From positions 124,001-188,000 of the forward strand of contig JAWKTX010000011.1 in the NCBI GenBank assembly GCA_041398825.1: a stretch of DNA of 64,000 nucleotides. The letters are read 5' to 3'. The notes beneath the pieces were generated by a model that did no database searches, was not told the DNA's origin, and worked only from the letters and a program-made list of their open reading frames with translations. This stretch comes from Planctomycetaceae bacterium (GTDB lineage: Bacteria; Planctomycetota; Planctomycetia; Planctomycetales; Planctomycetaceae). Below, in pieces: positions 35,064 to 44,606 of this stretch. The stretch's first letter is position 1, and every line of letters starts with the position of its first letter. The position numbers and the translations under genes were made by a program.

Positions 35064-35897
35064 ATGGCGGAAATTACAGCCGCAGCAGTGAAAGCCCTGC
35101 GTGAAAAAACTGACCTTCCAATGATGGAATGCAAGAAAGCTCTGACCGAAGCCGGCGGAGATGAAGCAAAGGCCATCGAAATCCTGAAGGAACAGTTCAA
35201 GAAGATTCAGGTGAAACGGGCAGATAACGCAACGGAAGAAGGCCGCATTTTTGTTGCATCGCGCGACAACGGCGCTGAAGTCGCTATGGTTGAAATCCAA
35301 TGCGAATCCGCTCCCGTTGCCACTGGTGAGGTTCTTGGAAATCTGGGACAGTCGATGGCAGACCACCTGCTGAACGGCCCCGGAGCTTCCACGCCCGAAG
35401 AACTAATGAGCCAGACTGCGGATGGTGCTTCTGAATCTTTCCAGACGCAGTACGAAGAAATTGTCAACAAGATTCGAGAAAAAATCGTTGTCAATCGAAT
35501 CGTAAGGATGGAAGGCCCCGTTGGCGCATACGTGCACCACGACTTCAAGACGGGCGTCCTCTTCAAAGCCTCCGGTGAACCAACCAATCCGGAAATTCTT
35601 CGGGACGTTGCAATGCACGTGGCGGCCCTGCGTCCAAGTGTTACCACAACGGACGAACTTGATAAGGCTGCGGTTCAGGCAGAACGAGATCGACTGAGTG
35701 CAGAGGCAAAAGCCAGCGGTAAACCCGATAACATCATCGAGAAGATGGTGGATGGCCGCATGAAAGTATTCTACGCCGAACAAGGCGTGCTGCTTTTCCA
35801 GCCATTCGCAAAAGACGACAGCAAGACCGTAGCTCAGGCATTGTCCGAAGCTGGTGTCGAAGCTGTCAGCTTCCTCCGCTGGCAGGTTGGCAACTAA
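35064..35897 (+). CDS. tsf: Translation elongation factor Ts
   Basis: 277 residues from the ATG at 35064; GGGAGA lies about 9 bases upstream. The N-terminal UBA-like domain (VKALREKTDLPMMECKKALTEAGGD) carries the TDLPMMECKKAL signature. Then the core and the C-terminal dimerisation-type domain. It is the nucleotide exchange factor of EF-Tu. Upstream in-frame ATGs at 35001 and 35055 are rejected because one falls in the hairpin and the other overlaps the ribosome binding site. A terminator follows the stop. Confidence 0.97.
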   Translation: MAEITAAAVKALREKTDLPMMECKKALTEAGGDEAKAIEILKEQFKKIQVKRADNATEEGRIFVASRDNGAEVAMVEIQCESAPVATGEVLGNLGQSMADHLLNGPGASTPEELMSQTADGASESFQTQYEEIVNKIREKIVVNRIVRMEGPVGAYVHHDFKTGVLFKASGEPTNPEILRDVAMHVAALRPSVTTTDELDKAAVQAERDRLSAEAKASGKPDNIIEKMVDGRMKVFYAEQGVLLFQPFAKDDSKTVAQALSEAGVEAVSFLRWQVGN

Positions 35898-35913
35898 CCG
35901 CCAGGTGAATTCG

Positions 35914-35951
35914 AAGCCTGGTCACCCGCGTGGGGCCAGGCTTTTTGTTTT
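35914..35951 (+). terminator. Intrinsic terminator after tsf
   Basis: AAGCCTGG (35914-35921) pairs with CCAGGCTT (35936-35943) and is followed by TTTGTTTT. Loop region contains an additional CCC/GGG pair. It separates tsf from pyrH, so pyrH expression depends on read-through or on a promoter in the 45-base gap. Confidence 0.85.
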
Positions 35952-35996
35952 CCGGGGTCTCACTTCCCATTCATTTCAGATTCACTGGGTGCAGCT

Positions 35997-36755
35997 ATGG
36001 CTGAAAATGATGTTCCGGTTCAACCAGTCTACAAACGTGTCCTGCTGAAAATCAGCGGGGAAAGCTTCTGTCGCGAAGGCGAATCTGGCATTAGTATGTC
36101 AGAAGTCGCGTCAATTACTCAGCAGATCAAGACGGTCGTTGCTTCCGGCGTTCAGCTGGCCATCGTTTGTGGCGGCGGTAATATTCTTCGCGGCAAACAG
36201 TTCGCGGAAATCAGTGAGACCATCGTTCCTTCGACAGCCCACTACATGGGAATGCTGGCCACCGTCATCAACGGTCTGGCCTTACAGGATGCCCTTGAGA
36301 GCATTGGGGTCGCAACGCGACTGCAAAGTGCAATTCGCATGGAGGGCGTTGCCGAACCATTTATTCGTCGACGTTGCCTTCGACACCTGGAAAAAGGGCG
36401 AGTCGTCATCCTGGCCGCTGGCACGGGAAGTCCGTTCGTCACGACGGACACAGCAGCCGCCCTGCGTGCGCGTGAAATCGACGCCGATGTGGTCCTGAAG
36501 GCCACCAAAGTCGACGGTGTCTATTCGGAAGATCCGATCAGGAATCCGCACGCCATTCGCTATACCGACATTTCCTTTCGCGATGTCCTCGAGCAGAACC
36601 TTCAGGTGATGGATGCACAGGCCATGCATCACTGTATGGAACACAAGATTCCAATCGTCGTCTTTAACTATCGAAAGACCGGTAACATTGCCCGCGTAAT
36701 TTCCGGAGAGCGCATCGGCACTCGAGTCACAACTGACGGTCGGCCCACAACGTAA
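35997..36755 (+). CDS. pyrH: UMP kinase
   Basis: 252 residues. The amino-acid-kinase fold is clear: VLLKISGESF near residue 14, VCGGGNILRG, an ADTAAALRAREI-like DTAAALRA segment, KATKVDGVYSEDP and VFNY near the C terminus, as in bacterial hexameric UMP kinases. It converts UMP to UDP and is allosterically regulated by GTP and UTP in other bacteria. A ~10-residue N-terminal extension precedes the fold. The usual fourth member of this cluster, frr, does not follow; a metallophosphoesterase gene does. Confidence 0.96.
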   Translation: MAENDVPVQPVYKRVLLKISGESFCREGESGISMSEVASITQQIKTVVASGVQLAIVCGGGNILRGKQFAEISETIVPSTAHYMGMLATVINGLALQDALESIGVATRLQSAIRMEGVAEPFIRRRCLRHLEKGRVVILAAGTGSPFVTTDTAAALRAREIDADVVLKATKVDGVYSEDPIRNPHAIRYTDISFRDVLEQNLQVMDAQAMHHCMEHKIPIVVFNYRKTGNIARVISGERIGTRVTTDGRPTT

Positions 36756-37010
36756 TCGCCATTGCCGAAGCTGCCTTACGGTGCCCCACTGGCTTCCCTG
36801 ATGGCTTTGACCAAAATCTCCGGTGAATGCCCATCCCGATAGACGCGATGTCTGCATTGGAATTGCGAGATTTCTATGCAATTCATGCGCAGGTAGCGGT
36901 TTTCAAATAAACTCTTCACAATCCTTGCGTACAAGGACGCTGACAATCATCTGCAGAGCATCTGCCAGCGTCTCGTCTTCCAACCCGCCTCCCACCGTAA
37001 GGAATCTCAC

Positions 37011-38606
37011 ATGCCGAAACGGTTTCACCCCATGTCTACCCGGTTCACATCCGCTGTCGCTTCAGTGGCTGTTGCAGTCCTGTTATCTCCAGTTGATACC
37101 ATCGCCGCAGAGACGGCACGAGGCGTTGTGTTCGAAGATGCGAACGGCAACGGCGAGCGAGATCAGGGGGAACGCGGGATCGCTGGCGTTTCCGTATCGA
37201 ATGGCGAGGATGTCGTTCAAACTGCCTCCGACGGCACATACGAACTCCCTGTGACCGATGACACAATCCTCTTCGTTGTCAAACCATCGCACTATCAGAC
37301 GCCAACAGACGAAAATCACATACCAAGGTTTTACTACGTCCATAAACCCAACGGATCTCCCCGAAATCTAAAATTTCCGGGAGTTGATCCTACTGGTCCT
37401 CTTCCATCGACAGTGAATTTCCCACTGACGAAATCTGCTGAATCCCCGGCATTTGACGTTGTGTTCTTTGGTGACCCGCAGCCACGCGACCAAAAAGAAA
37501 TCGACTACATCGCTCACGACGTCATTGAAGGACTCGTGGGGGAGGATGCTGCTTTTGGAGTAACACTTGGCGACATTCTGTTCGACGATCTCAGCCTGTT
37601 TGACAGCCTGAATCGCACCGTCGGCAAGATCGGAATACCGTGGTACAACGTCATCGGAAACCATGATATCAATTACGCCTCTGAAACTGATGAGCTCAGC
37701 GATGAGACGTTCGAGCGTGTCTACGGCCCTGCCTACTACTCGTTCAATTATGGCAACATTCATTTCATTTCTGTTGATGACGTACACTGGATGCGGGACG
37801 GCGATCGCAAGTTCTACCGGTCCGGACTGAGCGAAAGGCAACTGACATTCATCGAGAACGATCTGGCGAACGTTCCGCAGGATCAACTCGTTGTGGCCAT
37901 GATGCATATTCCCCTGGTACGCTCCACACCATGGCTTGAACCTCGTCGGGAAAAACTGCTGCGGTTGCTGGAATCCCGCGAACACTGTATCTCTCTGGCC
38001 GGACACACGCATCACCATGAACACGTCTTTATGAATGAACAGGATGGCTGGAAGGGCTCACGGCCGCATCACCACATCATCAACGTAACCGTTTGCGGTT
38101 CATGGTGGTCAGGAAAACCATCAGAAGAGGGAATTCCACACACGATGTGTGCTGATGGCACCCCCAATGGACACACGGTGATGCATTTCGATGGAACGAA
38201 GTACCAACTGGAATACCGCGCTGCTCGCCGAGAACCCGAATACCAGATTCGCATCACAGCACCTGAGGTAGTCGCCGCGGCGGATGCAGAAAAACAGATC
38301 TTCCACGCGAATGCGTTCAACGCGATGCCGAATGCCGTTGTCGAGTGGAAGCTGGACTCGTCGTCAGAATGGATCCCGATGATTAGAGAGCTGTCTCCCG
38401 ACCCTTTGTTTCAAACCCTGGTTCAGGAAGAAACCCGGATCGGTGAGGCGTTGCTCTGGCGGAAGCTGCCCAAGCCTATGGTCTGTCCACACCTCTGGAA
38501 GGCTAACCTGGGAGTTGTGGAGCCAGGTACCCACTTGATCCATGTGCGGGCAACCAATTCCGACGGAATCGTCATGACTGGAACTCGCATCATCCGCATC
38601 AATTGA
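37011..38606 (+). CDS. Secreted calcineurin-like metallophosphoesterase
   Basis: 531 residues; ATG at 37011 with AAGGA seven bases upstream. After a signal peptide, a small beta-sandwich domain (about residues 36-120) carries DANGNGERDQGERGIAGV, a calcium-loop-like motif of SdrD/carboxypeptidase-regulatory type. The phosphoesterase core follows with FFGDPQPRD, TLGDILFDD, VIGNHDI, MMHIPLV and AGHTHHH, the complete two-metal ligand set. A C-terminal MetallophosC-like beta domain ends the protein. This N-core-C architecture is common in secreted planctomycete and Bacteroidetes enzymes. Substrate unknown. An intrinsic terminator follows the gene. Confidence 0.92.
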   Translation: MPKRFHPMSTRFTSAVASVAVAVLLSPVDTIAAETARGVVFEDANGNGERDQGERGIAGVSVSNGEDVVQTASDGTYELPVTDDTILFVVKPSHYQTPTDENHIPRFYYVHKPNGSPRNLKFPGVDPTGPLPSTVNFPLTKSAESPAFDVVFFGDPQPRDQKEIDYIAHDVIEGLVGEDAAFGVTLGDILFDDLSLFDSLNRTVGKIGIPWYNVIGNHDINYASETDELSDETFERVYGPAYYSFNYGNIHFISVDDVHWMRDGDRKFYRSGLSERQLTFIENDLANVPQDQLVVAMMHIPLVRSTPWLEPRREKLLRLLESREHCISLAGHTHHHEHVFMNEQDGWKGSRPHHHIINVTVCGSWWSGKPSEEGIPHTMCADGTPNGHTVMHFDGTKYQLEYRAARREPEYQIRITAPEVVAAADAEKQIFHANAFNAMPNAVVEWKLDSSSEWIPMIRELSPDPLFQTLVQEETRIGEALLWRKLPKPMVCPHLWKANLGVVEPGTHLIHVRATNSDGIVMTGTRIIRIN

Positions 38607-38634
38607 GCAATCGGCAAATTCAGAACCCTAACAG

Positions 38635-38670
38635 CGTCTGGTGGATTTGATCCATCAGGCGTTTTTTTTT
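38635..38670 (+). terminator. Intrinsic terminator after the metallophosphoesterase gene
   Basis: 12-bp stem (38635-38646 with 38650-38661, two G-T wobbles), 3-base loop, then nine T. Confidence 0.92.
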
Positions 38671-38773
38671 CCACAGCAGGAACGGAGATAAGGTTTCCCG
38701 GAGAACGATGAGATGAAAAAGTTCGACCGGCAATACTTGCTGACCTCGTGTTGAATACAGGCAGAGAATCGAG

Positions 38774-39427
38774 ATGAAAACAATTCCCCCGGAGGCGCAG
38801 AGTGGTACCCGAGCAATCAATTGCCCCCAGTGCGGTGGTCTTGTGCAACCTGTTGCTGGTCACGAATATTTTACATGCCGATTCTGCACCTCCCTTGTAT
38901 TTTCCACGGACCATCCTCTGGCAAAAGACCGCATCACCCCGACAGGTCAGATGCTGGAATCGCGTTGTCCGTGCTGCAGCGTTCCACTTGCGACCGGTGC
39001 GCTGGATGACCAGCCAGCAGCCTTCTGCGAAGAATGCTGCGGTGTCCTGATGAGTCGACCGCAATTCGCCACGGCACTGCGGCAGCGCCGAGCGCGGCGG
39101 ACAAATCTGGATTCCGAACTTGCCCCGCCAATCGATACACGTCAATACGAACGCCGGATTCACTGTCCCAACTGCCGCAGGAAAATGGATGTCCATCCGT
39201 ATTACGGCCCGGGCAATGTGGTGATCGACTCCTGCTGCGACTGTAACCTCGTGTGGCTTGATCACGGAGAAATGTCCAGAATCGAACGCGCGGCTGGTGG
39301 CACCGAATCTGGCTGGAGACAACCGGATGCCGCTCTATGCAACCCGCAAAACGTTTCGTCGCTCGGCTCTCACCCCGTTGAATCCACCCACCCTCTACAG
39401 CAAATTGCGGACTGGCTGTTCGGTTGA
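38774..39427 (+). CDS. Zinc-ribbon (TFIIB-type zinc finger) protein
   Basis: 217 residues with several CxxC pairs: INCPQCGG and FTCRFC near the N terminus, CPCCSVPL with FCEECCGVL in the middle, and HCPNCRRKMDVHPYYGPGNVVIDSCCDCNLVWLDHGEM, which is the bacterial zf-TFIIB pattern (C-x2-C...C-x2-C-x-L-x-W-L-D-x-G-E). So probably three zinc sites. The middle domain has a helix-rich Arg-patch (RQRRARR). Function unknown. The upstream terminator means it has its own promoter. The next gene begins about 70 bases downstream. Confidence 0.78.
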   Translation: MKTIPPEAQSGTRAINCPQCGGLVQPVAGHEYFTCRFCTSLVFSTDHPLAKDRITPTGQMLESRCPCCSVPLATGALDDQPAAFCEECCGVLMSRPQFATALRQRRARRTNLDSELAPPIDTRQYERRIHCPNCRRKMDVHPYYGPGNVVIDSCCDCNLVWLDHGEMSRIERAAGGTESGWRQPDAALCNPQNVSSLGSHPVESTHPLQQIADWLFG

Positions 39428-39496
39428 TAGCCTGCGTACGGAGGCCTTTCGAACGTCCTGAGGCCGCAGGAACTACCCGAGAGCAGGGCTGTTGGA

Positions 39497-39916
39497 ATGA
39501 ACGCCAGGTTTGTCATTCTGATCCACGATCACCCAACACTGCACTGGGACTTCCTTCTCGAGAATTCCAACACCGACCTGGCTGCCACCTGGCGTCTTCT
39601 TCAAGAGCCAAAGTGCAACGTCTGGATTAGCGCTCAACGAATTCACGACCACCGCCGAATGTACCTGAATTACGAAGGCCCCGTAACCATGGGAAGAGGT
39701 ACAGTGAAGAAACTGGCCAGTGGTTTATTCTCCCTGCCTTGTGAGTGCCTGATCTTCGAGCCAGATGGATCCACAATGCTAACGGAACATGCTGTTGATC
39801 TTACAGAGTTCCGATTTCATCACATCGCCGATGAAGACTCGCAAGCCGCGACCAAATGGCAAGTTGCGACGTTCCGCCGGAACGAACATGGCGAGGAATT
39901 CTGGCGTTTCATGTAG
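39497..39916 (+). CDS. Stand-alone LigD-type 3'-phosphoesterase domain protein
   Basis: 139 residues, just the N-terminal phosphoesterase module of bacterial ligase D. FVILIHDHPTLHWDFLLE matches the diagnostic FVIxxHDxxxLHxDxRLE-like segment, with His residues that bind the metal. Central RIHDHRRMYLNYEGPV and the C-terminal FRRNEHGEEFWRFM also fit. In ligase D it trims 3' ends during non-homologous end joining; a single-domain version may do so or have another role. No Ku or ligase gene is adjacent. Neighbours are a zinc-ribbon protein and a convergent DUF1592 gene. Confidence 0.8.
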   Translation: MNARFVILIHDHPTLHWDFLLENSNTDLAATWRLLQEPKCNVWISAQRIHDHRRMYLNYEGPVTMGRGTVKKLASGLFSLPCECLIFEPDGSTMLTEHAVDLTEFRFHHIADEDSQAATKWQVATFRRNEHGEEFWRFM

Positions 39917-39927
39917 CGATAATACGG

Positions 39928-42402
39928 CTACTTCGAACGGAACACGGCGCTCCGGACCACCGCTTTCAGGATCGATTTCACGCCAAAGTTATCGATTCTG
40001 GTGGACTCAACGATGGAATCCAGATCCTGTCTGTCGGCAAACTGGACGGTGGCTCCGGTACCCTTGGTCAATAGTTTGGCTGCGAAGTTTCTCGCCAGAG
40101 ACTCAGGGCGACTTTGTACTATCGTCCGAAATTCATCGGTATCATGGAAATGTTGACCGTCAGCCATATCGTAAGACGCATCAATCCGAACAGCACGATT
40201 CGAATTTGCTCGCCCTCCTGTCGCGTAGGTTTCACGATACCGACCAGAAGGGTCATAGTTTTCCAGTGCAAACCCAGGTGGATCTATTTTCACATGGCAA
40301 GATGCACAGGAATCGTTGTTTCGATGTTTGGCAAGTAACTCACGAATACTGGTAGCGCCACGAATATCAGGTTCGATGGCTGGCACACCCTGAGGCGGTG
40401 GCGGGATCTCTTCGCCAAGCAATCGTTCGCCAATCCAAACGCCGCGTGTGACGGGTGAAGTCGTTGTACCATTTGCGGTTACCTTCAGGACCGCACCCTG
40501 CGTTAGAATTCCACCTCGATGGTGCTCAGGTTTCAGATCGATTCGCTGCAGTCCATCACCGTAGACATTCTCGATGCCATAGAAACGAGCCAGGCGACTA
40601 TCCAGGTAGGTATGGTCTGAATCAATCAGCAATTGAATGCTTTCATTTCGATCAAACATTTCCTGAAGATAGGCATGTGTCTCATTCAGCATTGCCTGTT
40701 GCACGATCACATCAAACGCTGGATACAGACGAGGATCCGGCTCGGTGAAGTCGATCAACCTCAGATCCAGCCATTCAGATGCAAAATCTGTTACGAAATG
40801 GGCCCCTCGCGGATGAGACAGCATTCGATCAATCTGACCATCAAGGACTCCAGGATCCTGTAGTTCTCCGCGGTCAGCAAGTAGCAACAACTCCCGATCC
40901 GGGGGGCCGTTCCAGAGAAAATAGCTCAGGCGACTCGCCAAAGAATAATCGTCCAACAGTCCCGGCCGCTCATTGAGGTAGAGAAACCTGGGTGAACACA
41001 GCACGCTTCGATAACCCATGCGGACAGCTTCTGCGAACGGCTGACCACCACGCAGGACGTTCAGTGCACTTTCGATGAACGGTCCGGCATCTTCATCACT
41101 CACAGGTCTGCGGAACGCATCCCCAATGAATGACCGCATCAAATCCCTCAGATCAGACTCACGGTTGTTCGTCTGAACCTGAATCAGCTGCCTGTCAGAA
41201 CCAATCTGTCGTCGATTTCGTTCTGGCTTATCAGGAGTTGCCTGCACATGAAGATCGCCAAACAGTCGTTTCCTGATTTCAGCATCCGTCGCTCCATGGT
41301 GTACCCTCGCCATCGTCAATGAATGGAGGTTCACGCCGGCTACATCCTGAGGATCCCCTTCTCCGGCACCGACCTGCCCACCACTGAACCTTGCCATTTT
41401 CAGTGTCGAATCACCCGGCCGAACTTCAAGCATGTGTCCCGCAGGCAGCCATGCGTCGAACGTAAGTGTGCGAGGTTCATCTGACGCTTCAAATGCAGTG
41501 ACCCAATTCAGCAAGGGAGCGCTGGACACACAAGGCCCGCTGCGAACGGTACACCACACGCCGTGGTTTTTCGGCTTCCTGCGAGCCGAAATCGTCAAAT
41601 GAAACCGATACCAGCCATCCTGCGGCGCCGTGGTCGCTGGCAATCGCCCGTAGAAAATCAACCGGGACGACCAGACGACTGCCAGATCGCCAATCATTTC
41701 AGGTTCGCGACATCTTCGTTGGGGATTCTGTCGGGCAACCTGTTCCGCAGAAAAGTCCCGCGTCCATTCATCCGACACAGTCGCCGATCGACGAAATGAT
41801 TCTGCCAGTGCTGCGTCCACAACCTTTAGATGCTGATCCAGTTGAAAATGCGACATCGATTGGCCGCTTGCGACAGTTGCGAAACCGTCGGTCCGTGGTT
41901 CCTCAGACATCAATGTTACCAGGGGAATGTCTATTCCGAGCAAATCATGCAGTGTTCGTTCCAACTGGAGATTCGTGAGTCTCCGTCCACGGACTCGCCC
42001 CTCACTGGCAAACAATTGTTTTTGGAATCGAACAAGCCTGCTCGTTGTATTCGTTACAAAATCAGATCGCAGTGTATCGTCCGGTTGATCTGCTTCGGCA
42101 GGAGGCATCTCACCCGATCTCACGCGATCGATAATCCTCACAAGGTTCCCGAGCCGGTCGCCTTCTGCATGGCCATTGACTAAATCCGAAAGATCCAGAC
42201 CTCCATCCGGCTGTGCTCCCTGATGGCACTCGAGGCAGTTGTCGGTAAGAAACGTGCGTGAGTCCTTCTGGAGGATCTCATCCCATGAAATTCCATCGTT
42301 TGCGTCAACTGTCTCTGACGCATTGCCGAAAACGATCGCGCAAAGCGAGACGAAAACGAACACCCTACCTGTTTCCACAGACACTATCCTCAAGACCGAC
42401 AT
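39928..42402 (-). CDS. DUF1592-type secreted cytochrome-like protein
   Basis: 824 residues. An N-terminal signal-like helix (VFVFVSLCAIVFG) is followed by a haem-c-like motif CLECH (Cys56-His60) in a PSCyt1-type domain, then DUF1587, DUF1592, DUF1588 and DUF1585 segments, recognisable by RRLTNLQLERTLHDLLGID, YRSVLCSPRFLYLNE, SRLSYFLWNGPPDRELL and the second CxxCH at CASCHVKIDPPGFALENYDP. This multi-domain protein is found mainly in planctomycetes and Verrucomicrobia, and its partner is usually a DUF1552 protein; here none is adjacent. Function unproven; probably periplasmic or cell-surface electron-transfer-like. Confidence 0.93.
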   Translation of the reverse strand: MSVLRIVSVETGRVFVFVSLCAIVFGNASETVDANDGISWDEILQKDSRTFLTDNCLECHQGAQPDGGLDLSDLVNGHAEGDRLGNLVRIIDRVRSGEMPPAEADQPDDTLRSDFVTNTTSRLVRFQKQLFASEGRVRGRRLTNLQLERTLHDLLGIDIPLVTLMSEEPRTDGFATVASGQSMSHFQLDQHLKVVDAALAESFRRSATVSDEWTRDFSAEQVARQNPQRRCREPEMIGDLAVVWSSRLIFYGRLPATTAPQDGWYRFHLTISARRKPKNHGVWCTVRSGPCVSSAPLLNWVTAFEASDEPRTLTFDAWLPAGHMLEVRPGDSTLKMARFSGGQVGAGEGDPQDVAGVNLHSLTMARVHHGATDAEIRKRLFGDLHVQATPDKPERNRRQIGSDRQLIQVQTNNRESDLRDLMRSFIGDAFRRPVSDEDAGPFIESALNVLRGGQPFAEAVRMGYRSVLCSPRFLYLNERPGLLDDYSLASRLSYFLWNGPPDRELLLLADRGELQDPGVLDGQIDRMLSHPRGAHFVTDFASEWLDLRLIDFTEPDPRLYPAFDVIVQQAMLNETHAYLQEMFDRNESIQLLIDSDHTYLDSRLARFYGIENVYGDGLQRIDLKPEHHRGGILTQGAVLKVTANGTTTSPVTRGVWIGERLLGEEIPPPPQGVPAIEPDIRGATSIRELLAKHRNNDSCASCHVKIDPPGFALENYDPSGRYRETYATGGRANSNRAVRIDASYDMADGQHFHDTDEFRTIVQSRPESLARNFAAKLLTKGTGATVQFADRQDLDSIVESTRIDNFGVKSILKAVVRSAVFRSK

Positions 42403-42506
42403 TCAGGCTTTACAGTTTGCAGTTGAACATTGAGAGCAGTCAGCCTTCAGCCGAAACATGAACAGTTCAAATCGGTTCCTGAAATTCATCCCCGGCGTTG
42501 GAAGAA

Positions 42507-44606
42507 CTATTCGCTGCCTGAATCCCGATTCCTGAGTGCCTGATAGACCTGCAGCACATATTCGCTTGGAACAGCGTAACTGACCACTCGATCTGCACGG
42601 GCGATATTCAGCCCGATAATTCGGCCATCAAGGCCGACAATGGGGCCACCACATTGTTCCGGATAGACATCCGAATCATGCTGCCAAACGTGAGGAAATC
42701 CACCACTGTGGATGCTCGCAAACTGTCCCAGCAGTTCAGGCTCGTCGCCATCATTACGGTACTGCTCAAGCAATGCGTCCGTTGTTGTAAATCGCGGTGT
42801 CAGAATAATCTTCATCGTCTTGATTTGGTCACCGCGAAGGTATCGCACAGAAATTTCTTCACCCGGTTTGTAGTGCGAGACTTTGTCAATCATCTGATTC
42901 ACTGTTCGCATATCAATGCCATCGATAGACAGAACGATGTCTTCTGCCTTCAGACCGGATCGTGCTGCAGCACCGCCGGAAATTACGGATTGAATGAGAA
43001 TTCCGGACTGACTGCCGTTCATTTCAGCGAGTTTCACTCCCAGAAAGCCTCGCGAGCTATTGGCCTGGGTACGCGTTTCGACGCTGACAACAGTGGGGAT
43101 TAAAGGATTGCCGCGGGCGTCGGGAACAATGGCCAGCGTTCCCAGATCCAGCCGATTATTCGTGTCCCAAACGGCAACCGGCAGTCGACTGGCATCAACC
43201 TTGATCAACATGAGATCGTAGGCGTCATCGGAAGCGACGATTCGGAAGCGATAACGCTGACCGTTGGAAAACACACACTCCGGTATGATTGTTTTTCGGA
43301 CTTCGGAAGCCTTTGTGATGATATATCCATCAGAGCTCATCACGACCCCAAGCGCCACAGTAGGGCCTCCATCCTTGATCGCAACGACACTGTCTTTGAC
43401 CAGCTGCATGGAAGGTCGGAATAACTTCAGCTGGTCTGGTGCTCGTTTCTCATACGGACCGATAGGTCGATGCGGACTCAGCTGTACAGCAAATTCATCT
43501 TCGCGCATCGCAGTCACGTCATCGGGGTCAGCATTCCCTTCCCGTCGACGACGGCGACGTTCTCGCTGTTCTTCAAGTGCTTCTTCCTGATGTCCGGTTG
43601 TCAAACGAAGAGTCGAGGGCTCGTTCTCCCGTTCAACAACGACGTCGATCTCTTCTTCATCGTCGATTTCTGATAGAAGTGTCCCCAGATCCAGACGATC
43701 TGCAAAACGTTGATTGTTGATCGAACGAATCACATCGCCGGGCCTTAAACCGGCTTTGTCCGCAGGACTGTCCTGGACCACTTGCAGGACAGCCGCCCTG
43801 AAGTCGGTCCACTTTAATCGTACGCCGAAAAAGCTCGACTCAATCAAGCGATTATCGAACGCCTGGAGTCGCCCCCAGCGACTTCGATCCTGAAAACGAT
43901 CCCAGTCACGATGAAAGCAGTCGATTGCAACATGACGATTTTCAATGATGATGCTGGTGATCATGCTGTGAATTCCAATCACCCGCCCCTGCATATCAAA
44001 CAATGGCCCACCAGAATCACCGAGCACGATTGAGCAATCGCTGACGATCGTGCGATGGCCGACTGAAAGAATGCGCCCGATCCGCACGGGGGCAGGTCGA
44101 TCATGCTGGAGACCGCCGGGATTGCCCATCGCAAAACACTCCTGCCCCTGATACAGCTCCGCCGAACGACCCATTTCTGCGAATGGAAATGGTTTGCCAT
44201 CGGGAGGTTGCCGAGTGATTCGCAACATGGCGGCATCGGCGTTTCGATTCTTGCCAAGCACTTCTGCGGGATACTCGGATCCGTCGGGAAACGTGATCGT
44301 CACCCGGCGATCCACCTCGGGTGGCTGGATGCGCCGTCGCACCGGACTGTCGACGACGTGCGAAGCTGTCAGGACGATTCCATCGGGACTGACAACAACA
44401 CCGCTTCCAACCCCAAGTCCATCGGAAACGCCAACAACCGCATTGCGGACTTTTGCGATGGCCTGTTTCAGTTCCTGCTGCCGCTTCTGCAAAATCGGGT
44501 CAGCGACGATTCGGGCGGTATCGGTTTCCGCACCGGCTCTCGGCATCGCAAAAGCAGATGGCAAAAGCACGGCCGTCAGCAGAATGATCGTGCGCATTAA
44601 CACCAT
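42507..44606 (-). CDS. Double Deg/HtrA-like serine protease with PDZ domains, second half degenerate
   Basis: 699 residues with a signal peptide. First half: trypsin-like domain with intact triad His83 (TASHVV), Asp124 (NADAAML) and Ser198 (GDSGGPLF), then a PDZ domain (about 257-337). A charged linker (EEQRERRRRRR) leads to a second trypsin-like domain where the expected His is Glu435 (KASEVR), Asp464 remains, and the nucleophile position is Cys652 (QCGGP). A second PDZ (about 515-605) is inserted between that Asp and Cys652, so the fold is interrupted rather than followed by the PDZ. GAGGT lies six bases before the ATG. Periplasmic quality control or signalling is inferred. Confidence 0.9.
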   Translation of the reverse strand: MVLMRTIILLTAVLLPSAFAMPRAGAETDTARIVADPILQKRQQELKQAIAKVRNAVVGVSDGLGVGSGVVVSPDGIVLTASHVVDSPVRRRIQPPEVDRRVTITFPDGSEYPAEVLGKNRNADAAMLRITRQPPDGKPFPFAEMGRSAELYQGQECFAMGNPGGLQHDRPAPVRIGRILSVGHRTIVSDCSIVLGDSGGPLFDMQGRVIGIHSMITSIIIENRHVAIDCFHRDWDRFQDRSRWGRLQAFDNRLIESSFFGVRLKWTDFRAAVLQVVQDSPADKAGLRPGDVIRSINNQRFADRLDLGTLLSEIDDEEEIDVVVERENEPSTLRLTTGHQEEALEEQRERRRRRREGNADPDDVTAMREDEFAVQLSPHRPIGPYEKRAPDQLKLFRPSMQLVKDSVVAIKDGGPTVALGVVMSSDGYIITKASEVRKTIIPECVFSNGQRYRFRIVASDDAYDLMLIKVDASRLPVAVWDTNNRLDLGTLAIVPDARGNPLIPTVVSVETRTQANSSRGFLGVKLAEMNGSQSGILIQSVISGGAAARSGLKAEDIVLSIDGIDMRTVNQMIDKVSHYKPGEEISVRYLRGDQIKTMKIILTPRFTTTDALLEQYRNDGDEPELLGQFASIHSGGFPHVWQHDSDVYPEQCGGPIVGLDGRIIGLNIARADRVVSYAVPSEYVLQVYQALRNRDSGSE

